Assembly: GCF_002127655.1 (NCBI RefSeq)
Contig: NZ_NEHB01000004.1
Span: 149,408 to 186,704, forward strand
Source: Janthinobacterium sp. GW456P
GTDB taxonomy: Bacteria > Pseudomonadota > Gammaproteobacteria > Burkholderiales > Burkholderiaceae_D
Length of the DNA: 37,297 nucleotides
Reading direction: 5' to 3'
A model generated the notes under the pieces. The model did no database searches and was not told the origin of the DNA. It was given only the letters and a program-made list of their open reading frames with translations. Position 1 is the stretch's first letter; each line of letters begins with the position of its first letter. Positions 16,101 through 24,400 of the stretch are shown piece by piece. A program made the translations under genes and the position numbers.

Positions 16101-18679
16101 CCTTTCGCAACCTGATCGCGCGATGACGGCATCAAGCCCGTCTCCAATCCGTGAAGACGCCGTAGCGCAACAGTAAACGACAAATAGTCGGGCCCGCCAA
16201 CCGTATCGTGAGACATCGCTACTAGCCAACCAGGATCAGATGTAGAAGTGACATAGTAGCTCTCGAAAGTTGTACCGTCCGATGCAGGCGAGGCAAACCA
16301 ACGCAGTGAATTGACCTGATCAAGCAACAATGCCAGCACGTGGCCCTTACCAGCATTTTTCAGTCCCAAGTGACGACGCGCACTTCCCAACAATGCGGAC
16401 TGAACCATAAATCGCTTTGCTACCACAACAGGATGCCACGGTCCAATCAAGATTATCTTTCGCGCACTGGCGCCATCATCCCAATGCACGACGCAATCAG
16501 CACACGAAAGCCGGAAGAGCTCCGCCCAAGTCAACTTTGTCAGATTTTTCTGTACGTAAGATAGGAGCGCTAAGTACGCGTTTAGATATGCATGGATCAC
16601 GTCCTCAATCCGGCGCCGCTTCGTATCTACAAGGATCGGCAAAAGGGCGTAATGCGGCCACTGCGAGTCGTTACGCGCGCCTTCACAAACTACATCAAGT
16701 GTAGCTTGTCGTGCTTCGGCGTATGCACTGATTAATTCGGCAACTTCTGCTCGAATCGCCTCGTCGCGAAATGTAGCAGGTAGTACAGGAATGTATGCAA
16801 GCGCAAATTGGCTATCAATGGGCTCAGGAAGTAGATTACCTTCATAAAGGAGATTTGCAATAATTGGGCGGCCATTAGTACTTGTTTCAAATAGCTTTGC
16901 CCATCTAATTCGGTTTCTTGACAAGTCGTCCAAGCCACCAAGACTTGGATACGGGTCAGTCTGCTTACCAGTAAAAATATCAACTATCCGCCCCACAGCC
17001 GTTCGATGTCCCGGTGCTTGCGACATTGCCGCCAATTTCACAATTAACTCGCGCTCTAGCGTGAACTCGCCGCGTGTAATGTTTTTTGCTTCTACGTCAA
17101 CAGCGATTTCGAGACCTGAAACACGTAAGTCAATACTAGCGAATCCGCCACCAGACGAACCAGGGTCGATGGCGTTCGGGAATCTGAAAATGCGGGCGTT
17201 TTCAGGATCCTGATCCAAGGACACTGGTTCGTCGTCAATTTCGACCTCGCCGTCGTCAAATCCGTCCCAAGAAAGAACAGTAATGCGCACGGGCTCACTG
17301 ACATCAATCTTTTCAACATCCTCACTTGACGCGTCACCGTGATTTGTCGGATTCCCAAAATAATATTTGAAACCAGGTTCCACTACTGCGACAACTGGTT
17401 GATTCGGACCACACGGTATCGCCGTGACACGCCCAGTCGCCAATTCCTTTTGTCCTCGCATCACGACAATTCTGAGACTCTTCTTCTTTCCTGTCGCAGG
17501 ATGTCCGAAGATGTGGTCGTAATACAGATCGATCTGAATCTTCCCGCTTGTCCCCACACAGGCTTGACTAAACAGCAGCCTTGCACGATCAAGAATGCGA
17601 ATTTCTGTATCAGTTGAGTCGGCGGCAAGTCCTTCATAGTTGACGTCAATGTGAACAGATCCACCCTCGATTAGAACAGCAGACTTACCGTCTTGAGCGA
17701 CAACACCATTGTTTACATCGAGTTCGTAGGTGATACTCACATCTTCGTCAGTAGGGACAACGTCAAGTAGCGCCTGAAGTTGCGACAACCCCCAATCGAT
17801 CCATACACGTTCATCGGCCCAGCAGCCGTGTAGGGCCAACAATCCTTCTTGTCGATCATCTCCACGCGTGGTAAAGGTATCTACCAACTGTCCAAACGAC
17901 ATTTTCAGTGCGTCGGCAACAGTCGTGTCAGCTTCAATATCGGAAATCCGTGTAAGAAGCTCCTGTTTCCCGTCCGTATCACGTATGCGGGTTGACAGCT
18001 CCTTCAGTACTCGGCGCACCTCTCCAAAGTAGCGCTTTGCCGCTCCTTTTTCATTCCATTCGACTCGCTCAGGTCGGGGTATCCCGAGATGAAATAAGAG
18101 GTGTTCGATATCATTCTCGATGGAAGCGTGAGCACTTGGATCAAACGTTCCCAATATCGTGTCGAGGAAAACACTTCCCCTCATTAGTGAGTCCCGACAT
18201 GCATCAAGGGTCGCTTGTATGATACTTAAATACGTGCTTTGGCTTTCGGTACGCACGTCCCAGCTTTTTAGAATGTCCGAGAGTACAGGTCCGTCAAAAC
18301 GAAAGTACTCGTTACTTGTCTCAATCCAAGGCCACTCATCACTAAATGCAAAATTCCGCATTGCCCCACCAGCGCCAATTACTGAATCCTGAATGTGTGA
18401 CATCTCGCCTGGCCACACCACGACGATCATGTCGCCCTGGCGCACGCTAGTGACTCCTTCTGCTCGTATCCAGCGCCTATTTGAGTCCGTCACTTTCGAG
18501 CGAGGAACAACCAGATACGAAGGGAGCCCATCGCATACGAGCTTCTCTTGAAGACCGATTGCAATCTGTTCGGTAAGCGCCGGGAGGACAAGACGACATT
18601 CCACGCCTCCTTGCCGAAGGTCATCAAAATACTGGCGCACAAGGCGGGCTAATGTTTCAATCAGTGCATTCGTCATCAA
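13127..18679 (-). CDS. DptH-like giant protein with C-terminal HerA/FtsK-type ATPase
   Basis: An 1850-residue protein, the third gene of an operon with the genes starting at 22227 and 20264. The first ~1400 residues have no motif I can name. The C-terminal ~400 residues form a HerA/VirB4-type ATPase: Walker A GSSGKGKT at 1475-1482, NVLLLDFKNDF just after, Walker B FAFDEAH with Asp1695-Glu1696, and a LLSSQYPTDFP sensor region. DptH of phosphorothioation-dependent restriction has this plan and size (~1700 residues, C-terminal ATPase) and the same place as third gene, so I call it DptH-like. This rests on architecture, not on a search. It probably couples ATP hydrolysis to action on DNA. It begins 22 bp after the previous stop. 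Confidence 0.65.
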   Translation of the reverse strand: MMTNALIETLARLVRQYFDDLRQGGVECRLVLPALTEQIAIGLQEKLVCDGLPSYLVVPRSKVTDSNRRWIRAEGVTSVRQGDMIVVVWPGEMSHIQDSVIGAGGAMRNFAFSDEWPWIETSNEYFRFDGPVLSDILKSWDVRTESQSTYLSIIQATLDACRDSLMRGSVFLDTILGTFDPSAHASIENDIEHLLFHLGIPRPERVEWNEKGAAKRYFGEVRRVLKELSTRIRDTDGKQELLTRISDIEADTTVADALKMSFGQLVDTFTTRGDDRQEGLLALHGCWADERVWIDWGLSQLQALLDVVPTDEDVSITYELDVNNGVVAQDGKSAVLIEGGSVHIDVNYEGLAADSTDTEIRILDRARLLFSQACVGTSGKIQIDLYYDHIFGHPATGKKKSLRIVVMRGQKELATGRVTAIPCGPNQPVVAVVEPGFKYYFGNPTNHGDASSEDVEKIDVSEPVRITVLSWDGFDDGEVEIDDEPVSLDQDPENARIFRFPNAIDPGSSGGGFASIDLRVSGLEIAVDVEAKNITRGEFTLERELIVKLAAMSQAPGHRTAVGRIVDIFTGKQTDPYPSLGGLDDLSRNRIRWAKLFETSTNGRPIIANLLYEGNLLPEPIDSQFALAYIPVLPATFRDEAIRAEVAELISAYAEARQATLDVVCEGARNDSQWPHYALLPILVDTKRRRIEDVIHAYLNAYLALLSYVQKNLTKLTWAELFRLSCADCVVHWDDGASARKIILIGPWHPVVVAKRFMVQSALLGSARRHLGLKNAGKGHVLALLLDQVNSLRWFASPASDGTTFESYYVTSTSDPGWLVAMSHDTVGGPDYLSFTVALRRLHGLETGLMPSSRDQVAKGYLQDFVNAYPTRRAISVVADASYSPARLVESAQSLLYEGDDVSSVGRQLPGGIHIAVAGQHDLDAQEWREPPVCLYGISNSDVIDRQFNDIHLLSPGRAKSTRDSGDRVSLPRGHGLLAAFANPIKQVGAWADGILNSRAFERDSPLSTAESLGDVFTQVCSKLASLPGEERVMSWQADLPPSLEHLWTVIPGNHVDPAVFVRYVTVAARRGESTALWDYSMSLTGALNSYFVLSRIPASVSHELNKSPVLENRPLAPAVLGELGRVGMALGSESLRSGSKALGVIGVVAAVRLFLPGSIARPPIRNGKCLRGFLLPVDAFREILGGSLDSAELGQRQRADLVAIQLGLQQDGIVGISCCSIECKYSSNTFGTDQTTAALQQASATLRRIHELLEASQVNSGIPERLALLSLISFGLRLSQEQLNGDAATFADLEAKLLQGVLDGKIKIVPPRSAKIVVVTDCTAPAASWTQGQGLVITVGPRHWPGVSESPELRAVRDRLAQEFDPLFDAIGSEQECANDTGEFVRDNVVESEKEGDQELQSMPASDAVITGQEIAPVSANNNTTVSTVKDEDTVVPLQALEPVLLGTADGLKFFYDPQNRKTPLDNYNVMVTGSSGKGKTQLIKAIVSRLREQNRNVLLLDFKNDFASDEHFVKKARLQPQYVTFDGLPFNPLIPVPLRRPGSPKEYLPISEHINGLVDIFKKTFGLGDQQEVAVKNAIRECFEARGIQSRGTVEVRSDIDYPDFNDVGDKLRDTNPNAYNRLDPLFDLGIFPPSSRLTRFDTMLNGSIVVDLSQIQSDKIKNAVAKILVMSAHRYYNAREHSGHLRQFFAFDEAHRVLDSDFLLQFVRECRAYGVGVLLSSQYPTDFPADVSASLNTKIIHGNGADRDRVRDITRLVGGLVPDDQIVQLSMFQAIVSNPQFQPTIVKTIGYPMMLVFDSIRESGGVARSELHVDGVDPARLNVAYLVSALMDMGVVVETSGVLRALS

Positions 18680-18701
18680 TCACATCCAAATTCCGTTGAA
18701 A

Positions 18702-20264
18702 TTACACCATGTCTGGCACAATTAGTTCAGCGCTGTCACCAGCATCAGGACTTCCCTTTAAAAATCCCAGTCTGGATAATTCAGAAATCAACTGCGGCCT
18801 AGCACCTACACTTGCCGCAAAGTCAACGCCGTATTCAGCGAAATGATGTTCGAGATCAGAAAGAACAATTTTTCCGCGAGTTTTTGTCGGATTATTTTTC
18901 TTTTCCGCTGCCACCAAATACAGCATGGTTTTTAGCATTGCCGGGCCGGGAAACACAACGACGCGTTGAAATCCACCCTTCCTTGTACCTGTCAAAAGGT
19001 AACCATCATCCTCATCCGAATCGGGCAAACGAAGAAGTATGCGAAGAAATTCCTCTATGTTCTTTCCCTGTCCTTTCGTGGCGGGGTTAAGCCAGGCACC
19101 GAACCCTTGCGCCAGCGGCACGATTTTGGCTCGCACGGCGGTGCTATCGCAATCGAGGTCGATTTTTCTTCCAGCTTGTCGACAGCGAGACAACCAGTCA
19201 GAGACCGATAGAAAATCTTTCCCAGCTGTCCTTACAGATAGCGATGCATCGATCGCCTGATTGCCCAGAATACTGCGTACCCAATATGTCAATAAGCTGA
19301 GTTCAACACGAGCTTTCACGTAGCGTTCAATATGCAATGCGATCTCATTTGAGCCAGTTTGCGTCGGGTGAAAGAGGCCTTTCCATCGATCCTGAATCTC
19401 AGCGAGAATACTCTCGTCAGAAATTACTCCTCCACCGAGCGCCGTTAGTGTCCAGTCGCGAAGGCTTACCGTTAGGCGCATGTGCGCAAGCAGCCAGGTG
19501 GGAAGAGCCATACGAAGGTAGCATTTAAGGAGGTCAATCCAAAGGAGCCGTGGGATCTTTCCTTCCAGCTTGCATAGATTCTGGAAGTCTTCAGCCAAGC
19601 GCCCTGCCAACCTGTCTGGGGAACCGCAATCCAAAACCGCGCCCTTTGCTGCCTCAAACCGATCGACGAGCTTGCGAATTGCCTGTTGCTCGTCAAGGAG
19701 GCCCGACATTGCACGATCAATTTCGATGCGGCCCAACGTCTCCTTCAAGACGTCAGGCCGCCCGTCATCGGCTCGCGCCTTTCCTGCTATTGCGCTGACC
19801 ACATCTTGTGCGAATGTGCTCGCATTCACTCGATTGTCCAAAATATACTGCGCGAGTGGTCGATCAATTAACTGGTACGCAACTACACGTTCGGCTTGTT
19901 TCCGTGGCCAAGCGTCGCGAGCAAGTTCCGGATATAGAGGGCCAAAGTAGGTTGCGTTATTGAGCTTGTCTCTCTTCCGCTTTCCACGTCCACGTGCAAT
20001 ATGCAGCAACGCTAACTCCTCGATGGGTTGGCCTTCATGCGGCCCCAAATCGCGCGCCTTGGACTCACTCGGTGGGCGCATATACTCGAACGATATTTCG
20101 CGAAACAGTTCGAGAACAAGTCGTTCTGGAGCCTCACGCATACCCACCGTGTTTATGAAAAATGCAGATTTCTTAAATAGATTCGGCACCGTCGGCTCAA
20201 AGACTGATTTGTCATCTGGGCCGATAATCCTATCCAGTGTTGGAGAACTAAGGTTAGATAACAT
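18702..20264 (-). CDS. DptG-like protein, middle gene of the ATPase operon
   Basis: A 520-residue protein of unknown fold. It starts MLSNLSSPTLDRIIGPDDKS and overlaps the upstream dptF-like gene by 11 bp, so translation is probably coupled. I see no nuclease or ATPase motif. The sequence is mixed helical with a charged GRGKRKRDKLNNATYFGP segment near residue 90. The C-terminal part (IVLSDLEHHFAEYGVDFAAS, then QLISELSRLGFLKGSPDAGD) resembles a winged-helix DNA-binding segment, which is a guess. Its size and its position between the two ATPases match DptG in dptFGH operons. DptG is itself poorly characterised, so the assignment is by context. Confidence 0.55.
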   Translation of the reverse strand: MLSNLSSPTLDRIIGPDDKSVFEPTVPNLFKKSAFFINTVGMREAPERLVLELFREISFEYMRPPSESKARDLGPHEGQPIEELALLHIARGRGKRKRDKLNNATYFGPLYPELARDAWPRKQAERVVAYQLIDRPLAQYILDNRVNASTFAQDVVSAIAGKARADDGRPDVLKETLGRIEIDRAMSGLLDEQQAIRKLVDRFEAAKGAVLDCGSPDRLAGRLAEDFQNLCKLEGKIPRLLWIDLLKCYLRMALPTWLLAHMRLTVSLRDWTLTALGGGVISDESILAEIQDRWKGLFHPTQTGSNEIALHIERYVKARVELSLLTYWVRSILGNQAIDASLSVRTAGKDFLSVSDWLSRCRQAGRKIDLDCDSTAVRAKIVPLAQGFGAWLNPATKGQGKNIEEFLRILLRLPDSDEDDGYLLTGTRKGGFQRVVVFPGPAMLKTMLYLVAAEKKNNPTKTRGKIVLSDLEHHFAEYGVDFAASVGARPQLISELSRLGFLKGSPDAGDSAELIVPDMV

Positions 20265-22227
20265 CTATGACCATGCCTCCATGAGCGCGTTTGATTTGTA
20301 TTGAAGGCTCATTGGCCCGCGTTATCCTTAATTCGATACCATCCTTTGTGTCATACGCCGAGGTCACGGCAACGCGGAGCATGGCGTCCCGTGCAGTCCC
20401 TAAGTACTCGTTTGGAAAGGTGGCCGATGCCATCTCACGCTCAGCCTTCCGCTTCAGCCAAACGAACGCGCGCGTACTCATTGGGATGGTGTGATTTGAC
20501 CCCCCAAAGCTAAGGTGAGCGGTAATTGCACCGCCACTACCGGTCTTCAATTTCGGCTTAAGGGCTTGGGTAGGCCAATCGCCATGCAGGCTGGTGGAAG
20601 GGGATAAGACTAACCCTTCACTCACAGGGTTCAAGCTCAGCGCAAGTGTCATCTCGATCTTATCAATTAAGAGCATTTGTTGACGAGTTGGTTGTCCACT
20701 AATTCCAAGAATGCTTGCAAGTTCATCCAAATCATTGCCATACGTTGTCACTTTCTCAACAAGTGCTCCCGCTCGAATTGTGTAGGCCGTAATCCATCTG
20801 GTTAGCCAACGATATACGGTAGGCGAGGAATCAAGCGATGCGGCAGCTGCGCGTTGTAGGTCCTCCCAGCAGGAAAAACACGCACGTTCGATCTCACTCA
20901 CCCAGCTATCTCCAGATTGCAGCTGAATCCATGATTCGTTCCATCGATCAAGAAAGTCCGGCGGCAAGACGTCGGAAAATGGATCGAGCGACGACAACAC
21001 ACGTCCCATCCCAAGTAGGCGTTGCACGCCAACGTCAGTTGATGTGCTGTGGCGTCCATCGACAACGAATTTCATTGCCTTGTTGGTCTGATCAGTAGTC
21101 CCAGAGCCTGATCTCGTCAATGATTTCAAGTCTGCTGTTTGCACTGCCCGGTCTTCAGGATCAATGGCAAGCCCGAAAGGGGAATATGAGGAAAAAAGGA
21201 CCATGTAGAGCCGGCGACTTGCAAGAGCAAAGATGTCCCCCTTGCTTCTTTTTTGATGTACCCAATCACATGGATGTGCAGAAGAATAGTCATGAGGGCA
21301 TCCCGCGAGTAGGAGCGAAATCAACGCGAGGGCCTCACGCAGCACAATCACTTGCCCGTCGAAGAGCTCTGCATGAAGTAATACGCGGCCTATACTTCCC
21401 CGAAGTTCCGGCTGAGCGAGCCAGTCGCGGTTTGCACGAAACGGGCACATTGAACGAGATGGGCACCCTTCGCAAGCCGCCCATTCTGGGGCGTTGATCG
21501 CCTTCACAATGATGTGCTCCAGAGTGTCCGAGGCAAGAACCAAACTACGTTGATCGAGTGAAGTAACACCTATCTCAATAGAGTCAAACACACGCTTGCG
21601 AGTCGCTGGACCTAGGCTGATTGTGCCGACCGGGTCGCCAACAGCCATTCGAATTGCCTTGAACCACCCTTCCCCATTCTTCAGTGGGTCAAGATATCCT
21701 CGCGAAAAAGTCCGTTCGATGACTCCTCGATTTGTACATACGACAACGGAAACACCGCGCTCTGCCGCGTCAATCAAAAGCTCCTCAAGAGCAAGTGCGG
21801 GGTCGGCATCTGGATCATAAGGATCGGGCAGTACTGATGCATCTTGTGCGATGTAGAGATATGGAAATTTCTGACCCGCCGCAAAGACATCTAGCCTATA
21901 CGGAACGTCGGAGCCTGATAGTTCACGCAAAGTCTTGCCTGAGGCTAAGTCTAAGATCGTGTCGCCACGTTTATCCAACCTGCGCACCAGATCCCCAGCA
22001 CCCGCCGATTTGCCATTTCCAGGCGAGCCAACAAAAAAGTGCCATCGCCCGGGGCGTGAGCTGTCCGTATTCGGAACTACCGCCTGCTCAAGTGCGTCTA
22101 TCACAGCATGAAGATTGGTCTGAACTTCAAGGACGGTAGGTTTCAGCCAATTGGTGGGGCCGCTAATTGATCGCTGACCATCTTGCTGCAATGTCAGGAG
22201 CTTACTGAGCAAACTATTTTGTGTCAC
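20254..22227 (-). CDS. DptF-like P-loop ATPase
   Basis: A 657-residue protein that opens the operon. A P-loop lies near the N-terminus (GSPGNGKS, residues 67-74, in WHFFVGSPGNGKSAGAGDLV). It is followed by a strand ending VSVVVCTNRGVIE that resembles Walker B/sensor regions of STAND- or AAA-like ATPases. A small Cys cluster C252-x2-C255-x5-C261-PFR may bind zinc. The start ATG at 22225-22227 is divergent from the methyltransferase gene. N-terminal P-loop, Cys cluster, length and position fit DptF of the phosphorothioation-dependent restriction complex. The nearest alternatives would be other defence-island ATPases such as BREX BrxC/PglY, but those are about twice as long. Confidence 0.6.
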   Translation of the reverse strand: MTQNSLLSKLLTLQQDGQRSISGPTNWLKPTVLEVQTNLHAVIDALEQAVVPNTDSSRPGRWHFFVGSPGNGKSAGAGDLVRRLDKRGDTILDLASGKTLRELSGSDVPYRLDVFAAGQKFPYLYIAQDASVLPDPYDPDADPALALEELLIDAAERGVSVVVCTNRGVIERTFSRGYLDPLKNGEGWFKAIRMAVGDPVGTISLGPATRKRVFDSIEIGVTSLDQRSLVLASDTLEHIIVKAINAPEWAACEGCPSRSMCPFRANRDWLAQPELRGSIGRVLLHAELFDGQVIVLREALALISLLLAGCPHDYSSAHPCDWVHQKRSKGDIFALASRRLYMVLFSSYSPFGLAIDPEDRAVQTADLKSLTRSGSGTTDQTNKAMKFVVDGRHSTSTDVGVQRLLGMGRVLSSLDPFSDVLPPDFLDRWNESWIQLQSGDSWVSEIERACFSCWEDLQRAAAASLDSSPTVYRWLTRWITAYTIRAGALVEKVTTYGNDLDELASILGISGQPTRQQMLLIDKIEMTLALSLNPVSEGLVLSPSTSLHGDWPTQALKPKLKTGSGGAITAHLSFGGSNHTIPMSTRAFVWLKRKAEREMASATFPNEYLGTARDAMLRVAVTSAYDTKDGIELRITRANEPSIQIKRAHGGMVIDVI

Positions 22228-22276
22228 ACAATCCTCTCAGTCGCTGGCAAATTCATAAGATTTTACACGGTCATAG

Positions 22277-22288
22277 GTATTAAAATAC
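22277..22288. promoter_or_regulatory. Small palindrome in the divergent methyltransferase/dptF-like promoter region
   Basis: GTATT-AA-AATAC, a perfect short inverted repeat in the AT-rich 208 bp between the two starts. It could be an operator for self-control by the methyltransferase or another regulator. It is short enough to be chance, and I cannot assign -35/-10 boxes with confidence. Confidence 0.25.
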
Positions 22289-22435
22289 TGTAATCGACAA
22301 CTAAATTGCCAATAGGAAAAATTGTCTTAGCGTATAGTGCCATGAAACAGCACTGTTATCCTGGTGCAGGTCTTGAAATCATGTCAAAATTGGGAGCCGG
22401 CGCGGCTACGGATAAATACGACTACAGGAAACCAA

Positions 22436-23764
22436 GTGAACTCCCCCCCCAAATTACAATTCATAGATGCATTTGCGGGTTGCGGCGGACTGTCTCTCGG
22501 GTTGATAACTGCCGGCTGCAAAGGTGTGTTCGCGATCGAGAAGAGTCCCCTTGCCTTTGCCACTCTAAAGCATAATTTGATCAAAAATGACGACTTTAGT
22601 TTCGCCTGGCCCAAGTGGCTTCCAGCTCAGGCAATGACGTGCGAGGATTTGATCACGACTTACGCGAATGAGGTTGGGAAACTGGGCGGCCAGGTCGACT
22701 TGATCGTTGGAGGCCCGCCCTGCCAGGGGTTCTCTACCGCAGGGAAACGCAATCCCGCTGACCCCCGCAATAAAATGACTGAGCAATACCTTGCGCTGGT
22801 TGGTCTCGTACGGCCTCGCTTTATCGTCATTGAAAACGTGGCCGGCTTCAATATGAAATTCGAAAATGAGCAAGGTGCCGAACTGCTCATGGGCAATACA
22901 AAGAAACAATCATACGCCGAGTACATCGCTACGCGCCTTAAGGAACAAGGGTACGAGGTTTCCGCCGGCCTTGTAAACTGCGCGGATTTCGGCGTACCGC
23001 AGAACCGCCAACGCTTCCTAATGATCTGCGAACGCAACGACCAGCAATCAGAAATGCCTGACCTCTTTGCCATGCTGAAGGCAGGTCGCACGAAATTCCT
23101 AAAAGAACGTGGATTGGCAATCGACAAGCCGATCAGCACGCGGGAAGCAATTTCTGACTTGGAAATTAGCGGACGTGAACTTGTCCCGTGCCTTGACTCT
23201 GCAGCCTCTGGATTCAAAGAAGCTGTTTATGACCAGCCAACTAAACCGACGAAATTTCAAGCGTTGATGCGCAAGGCTACTCCTGATATTGTTCCCAATA
23301 GTCGTCGCCTCCCGCGACACAAACCTGACACCGTCAAGTATTTCAAGCTCGTCCAGTCGTTGTGCCGGCCAGGCTTCTGCTTGTCCATCGAGGAAAGAAA
23401 GAAAGCGGGTACGCGCAAGCACTCGACGACAGTACTTCACCCAGACTTGCCCGCCCCGACAGTTACGACACTACCGGACGACATAGTTCACTACAGTGAG
23501 CCGAGGATATTGACTGTGCGTGAGAGCGCACGCCTCCAATCGTTTCCTGATTGGTTTGCGTTTCAGGAGAAATACACGACAGGTGGCAAGCAGCGGAAGC
23601 AAGAATGTCCCCGGTATACTCAGGTTGGGAACGCTGTTCCACCGTTACTGTCCGAGGCAATTGGCGAGATGCTGCTTGCTCGACTAACGTTACTAAACGA
23701 AAGTAAGAAGAAGAAGTCGGTTGGCGGCAAGAATGAAAATCCCAGCGCTGCAATAGACAGCTAA
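22436..23764 (+). CDS. DNA (cytosine-5)-methyltransferase
   Basis: A 442-residue C5 methyltransferase. Motif I FIDAFAGCGGLSLGL, motif IV GGPPCQGFS with catalytic Cys96, motif VI IENVAGF, motif VIII QNRQRF, motif IX region and motif X QVGNAVPP are all intact. The target-recognition domain lies between VIII and IX; its target cannot be read from sequence. I choose the GTG at 22436 (VNSPPKLQFIDAFAG) with AGGAA upstream rather than the GTG at 22364, since the added 24 residues look non-coding. It is divergent from the dptF-like gene. With vsr at the far end it suggests that 5mC is the self mark of this module. A terminator follows. Confidence 0.95.
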   Translation: MNSPPKLQFIDAFAGCGGLSLGLITAGCKGVFAIEKSPLAFATLKHNLIKNDDFSFAWPKWLPAQAMTCEDLITTYANEVGKLGGQVDLIVGGPPCQGFSTAGKRNPADPRNKMTEQYLALVGLVRPRFIVIENVAGFNMKFENEQGAELLMGNTKKQSYAEYIATRLKEQGYEVSAGLVNCADFGVPQNRQRFLMICERNDQQSEMPDLFAMLKAGRTKFLKERGLAIDKPISTREAISDLEISGRELVPCLDSAASGFKEAVYDQPTKPTKFQALMRKATPDIVPNSRRLPRHKPDTVKYFKLVQSLCRPGFCLSIEERKKAGTRKHSTTVLHPDLPAPTVTTLPDDIVHYSEPRILTVRESARLQSFPDWFAFQEKYTTGGKQRKQECPRYTQVGNAVPPLLSEAIGEMLLARLTLLNESKKKKSVGGKNENPSAAIDS

Positions 23765-23827
23765 CTACTCGTCTGGGGCAGCCACGTATCGACGGAGATT
23801 TCCCCTAATATTTGATTCTATCGGTTG

Positions 23828-23863
23828 AAAAGCCCGAAGCTCTGTACAGGTCCTCGGGCTTTT
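23828..23863 (+). terminator. Rho-independent terminator after the methyltransferase gene
   Basis: AAAAGCCCGA, a 13-17 nt loop region, then TCGGGCTTTTT. The stem AAAGCCCGA / TCGGGCTTT has A and T tracts on both sides. Confidence 0.8.
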
Positions 23864-24400
23864 TAATCTCGACGCAGAAAAAGGAAATGATGAAGCGTCT
23901 AATTTACAGGACTGATAAGGAACAACGCTGTTTCCACCTACTGGAAACGTAAGAATACTTGCAGCATCGCACGGAAGTCTTGATGGCAAGCGGCGCTGAC
24001 GAGCCATTGTTACTATTCAATCAGAGCGGAGCGGCGGTGAGTGCACTGATGTTATAGGAGCTAATCGGAACTGCCAGGCTGAACGCTGTAGACCTCGAAA
24101 CCTAGTTGCATACCCTGCCGGCGCATATTGCCGATCATCCTGTTAATCGAGTCGTAACATCTGGTGCGTTTGCCGGACAAACCTAAACATCCATTGCACG
24201 CTAAGCTAGATATTGACGCAACGGGCCGCTCCGGAGCGAGCGCAAGATGAAAGTAATCAGTGCGATTATTTAGAAAATATAAGCAAGCTGGTCGTTGTCG
24301 CTATTATTCTTCAGCTTGACGAGCCAGTTTTCGTGACTAGACTGATAGATCGAATACAGGATATTGACTGAGGCGGCACTATCCCAGCAGGACTGGAACG
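23864..24400. other. Gene-free stretch before tnsA, possibly decayed coding sequence
   Basis: No intact gene is visible. In forward frames, short protein-like runs appear, broken by stops and frame changes: RLIYRTDKEQRCFHLLET at about 23890-23948, then EYLQHRTEVLMASGADEPLL at about 23951-24050. They might be remains of an older gene, conceivably a recombinase, but I cannot identify it. The tnsA promoter must lie in the AT-richer last 200 bp; no clear boxes stand out. Confidence 0.35.

Noticed and set aside
13127..22227. BREX, DISARM or Druantia system
   Set aside because: There is no PglX/BrxX, PglZ, BrxL, DrmA/B or DruE-like protein. Gene number, order and sizes fit dptFGH better.
13127..22227. 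Complete Dnd/Dpt phosphorothioation system
   Set aside because: No cysteine desulfurase or DndB-E-like proteins are encoded in the window; only the restriction half resembles it.
23765..24007. 80-residue minus-strand ORF after the methyltransferase gene
   Set aside because: It runs through the terminator hairpin and has no family features.
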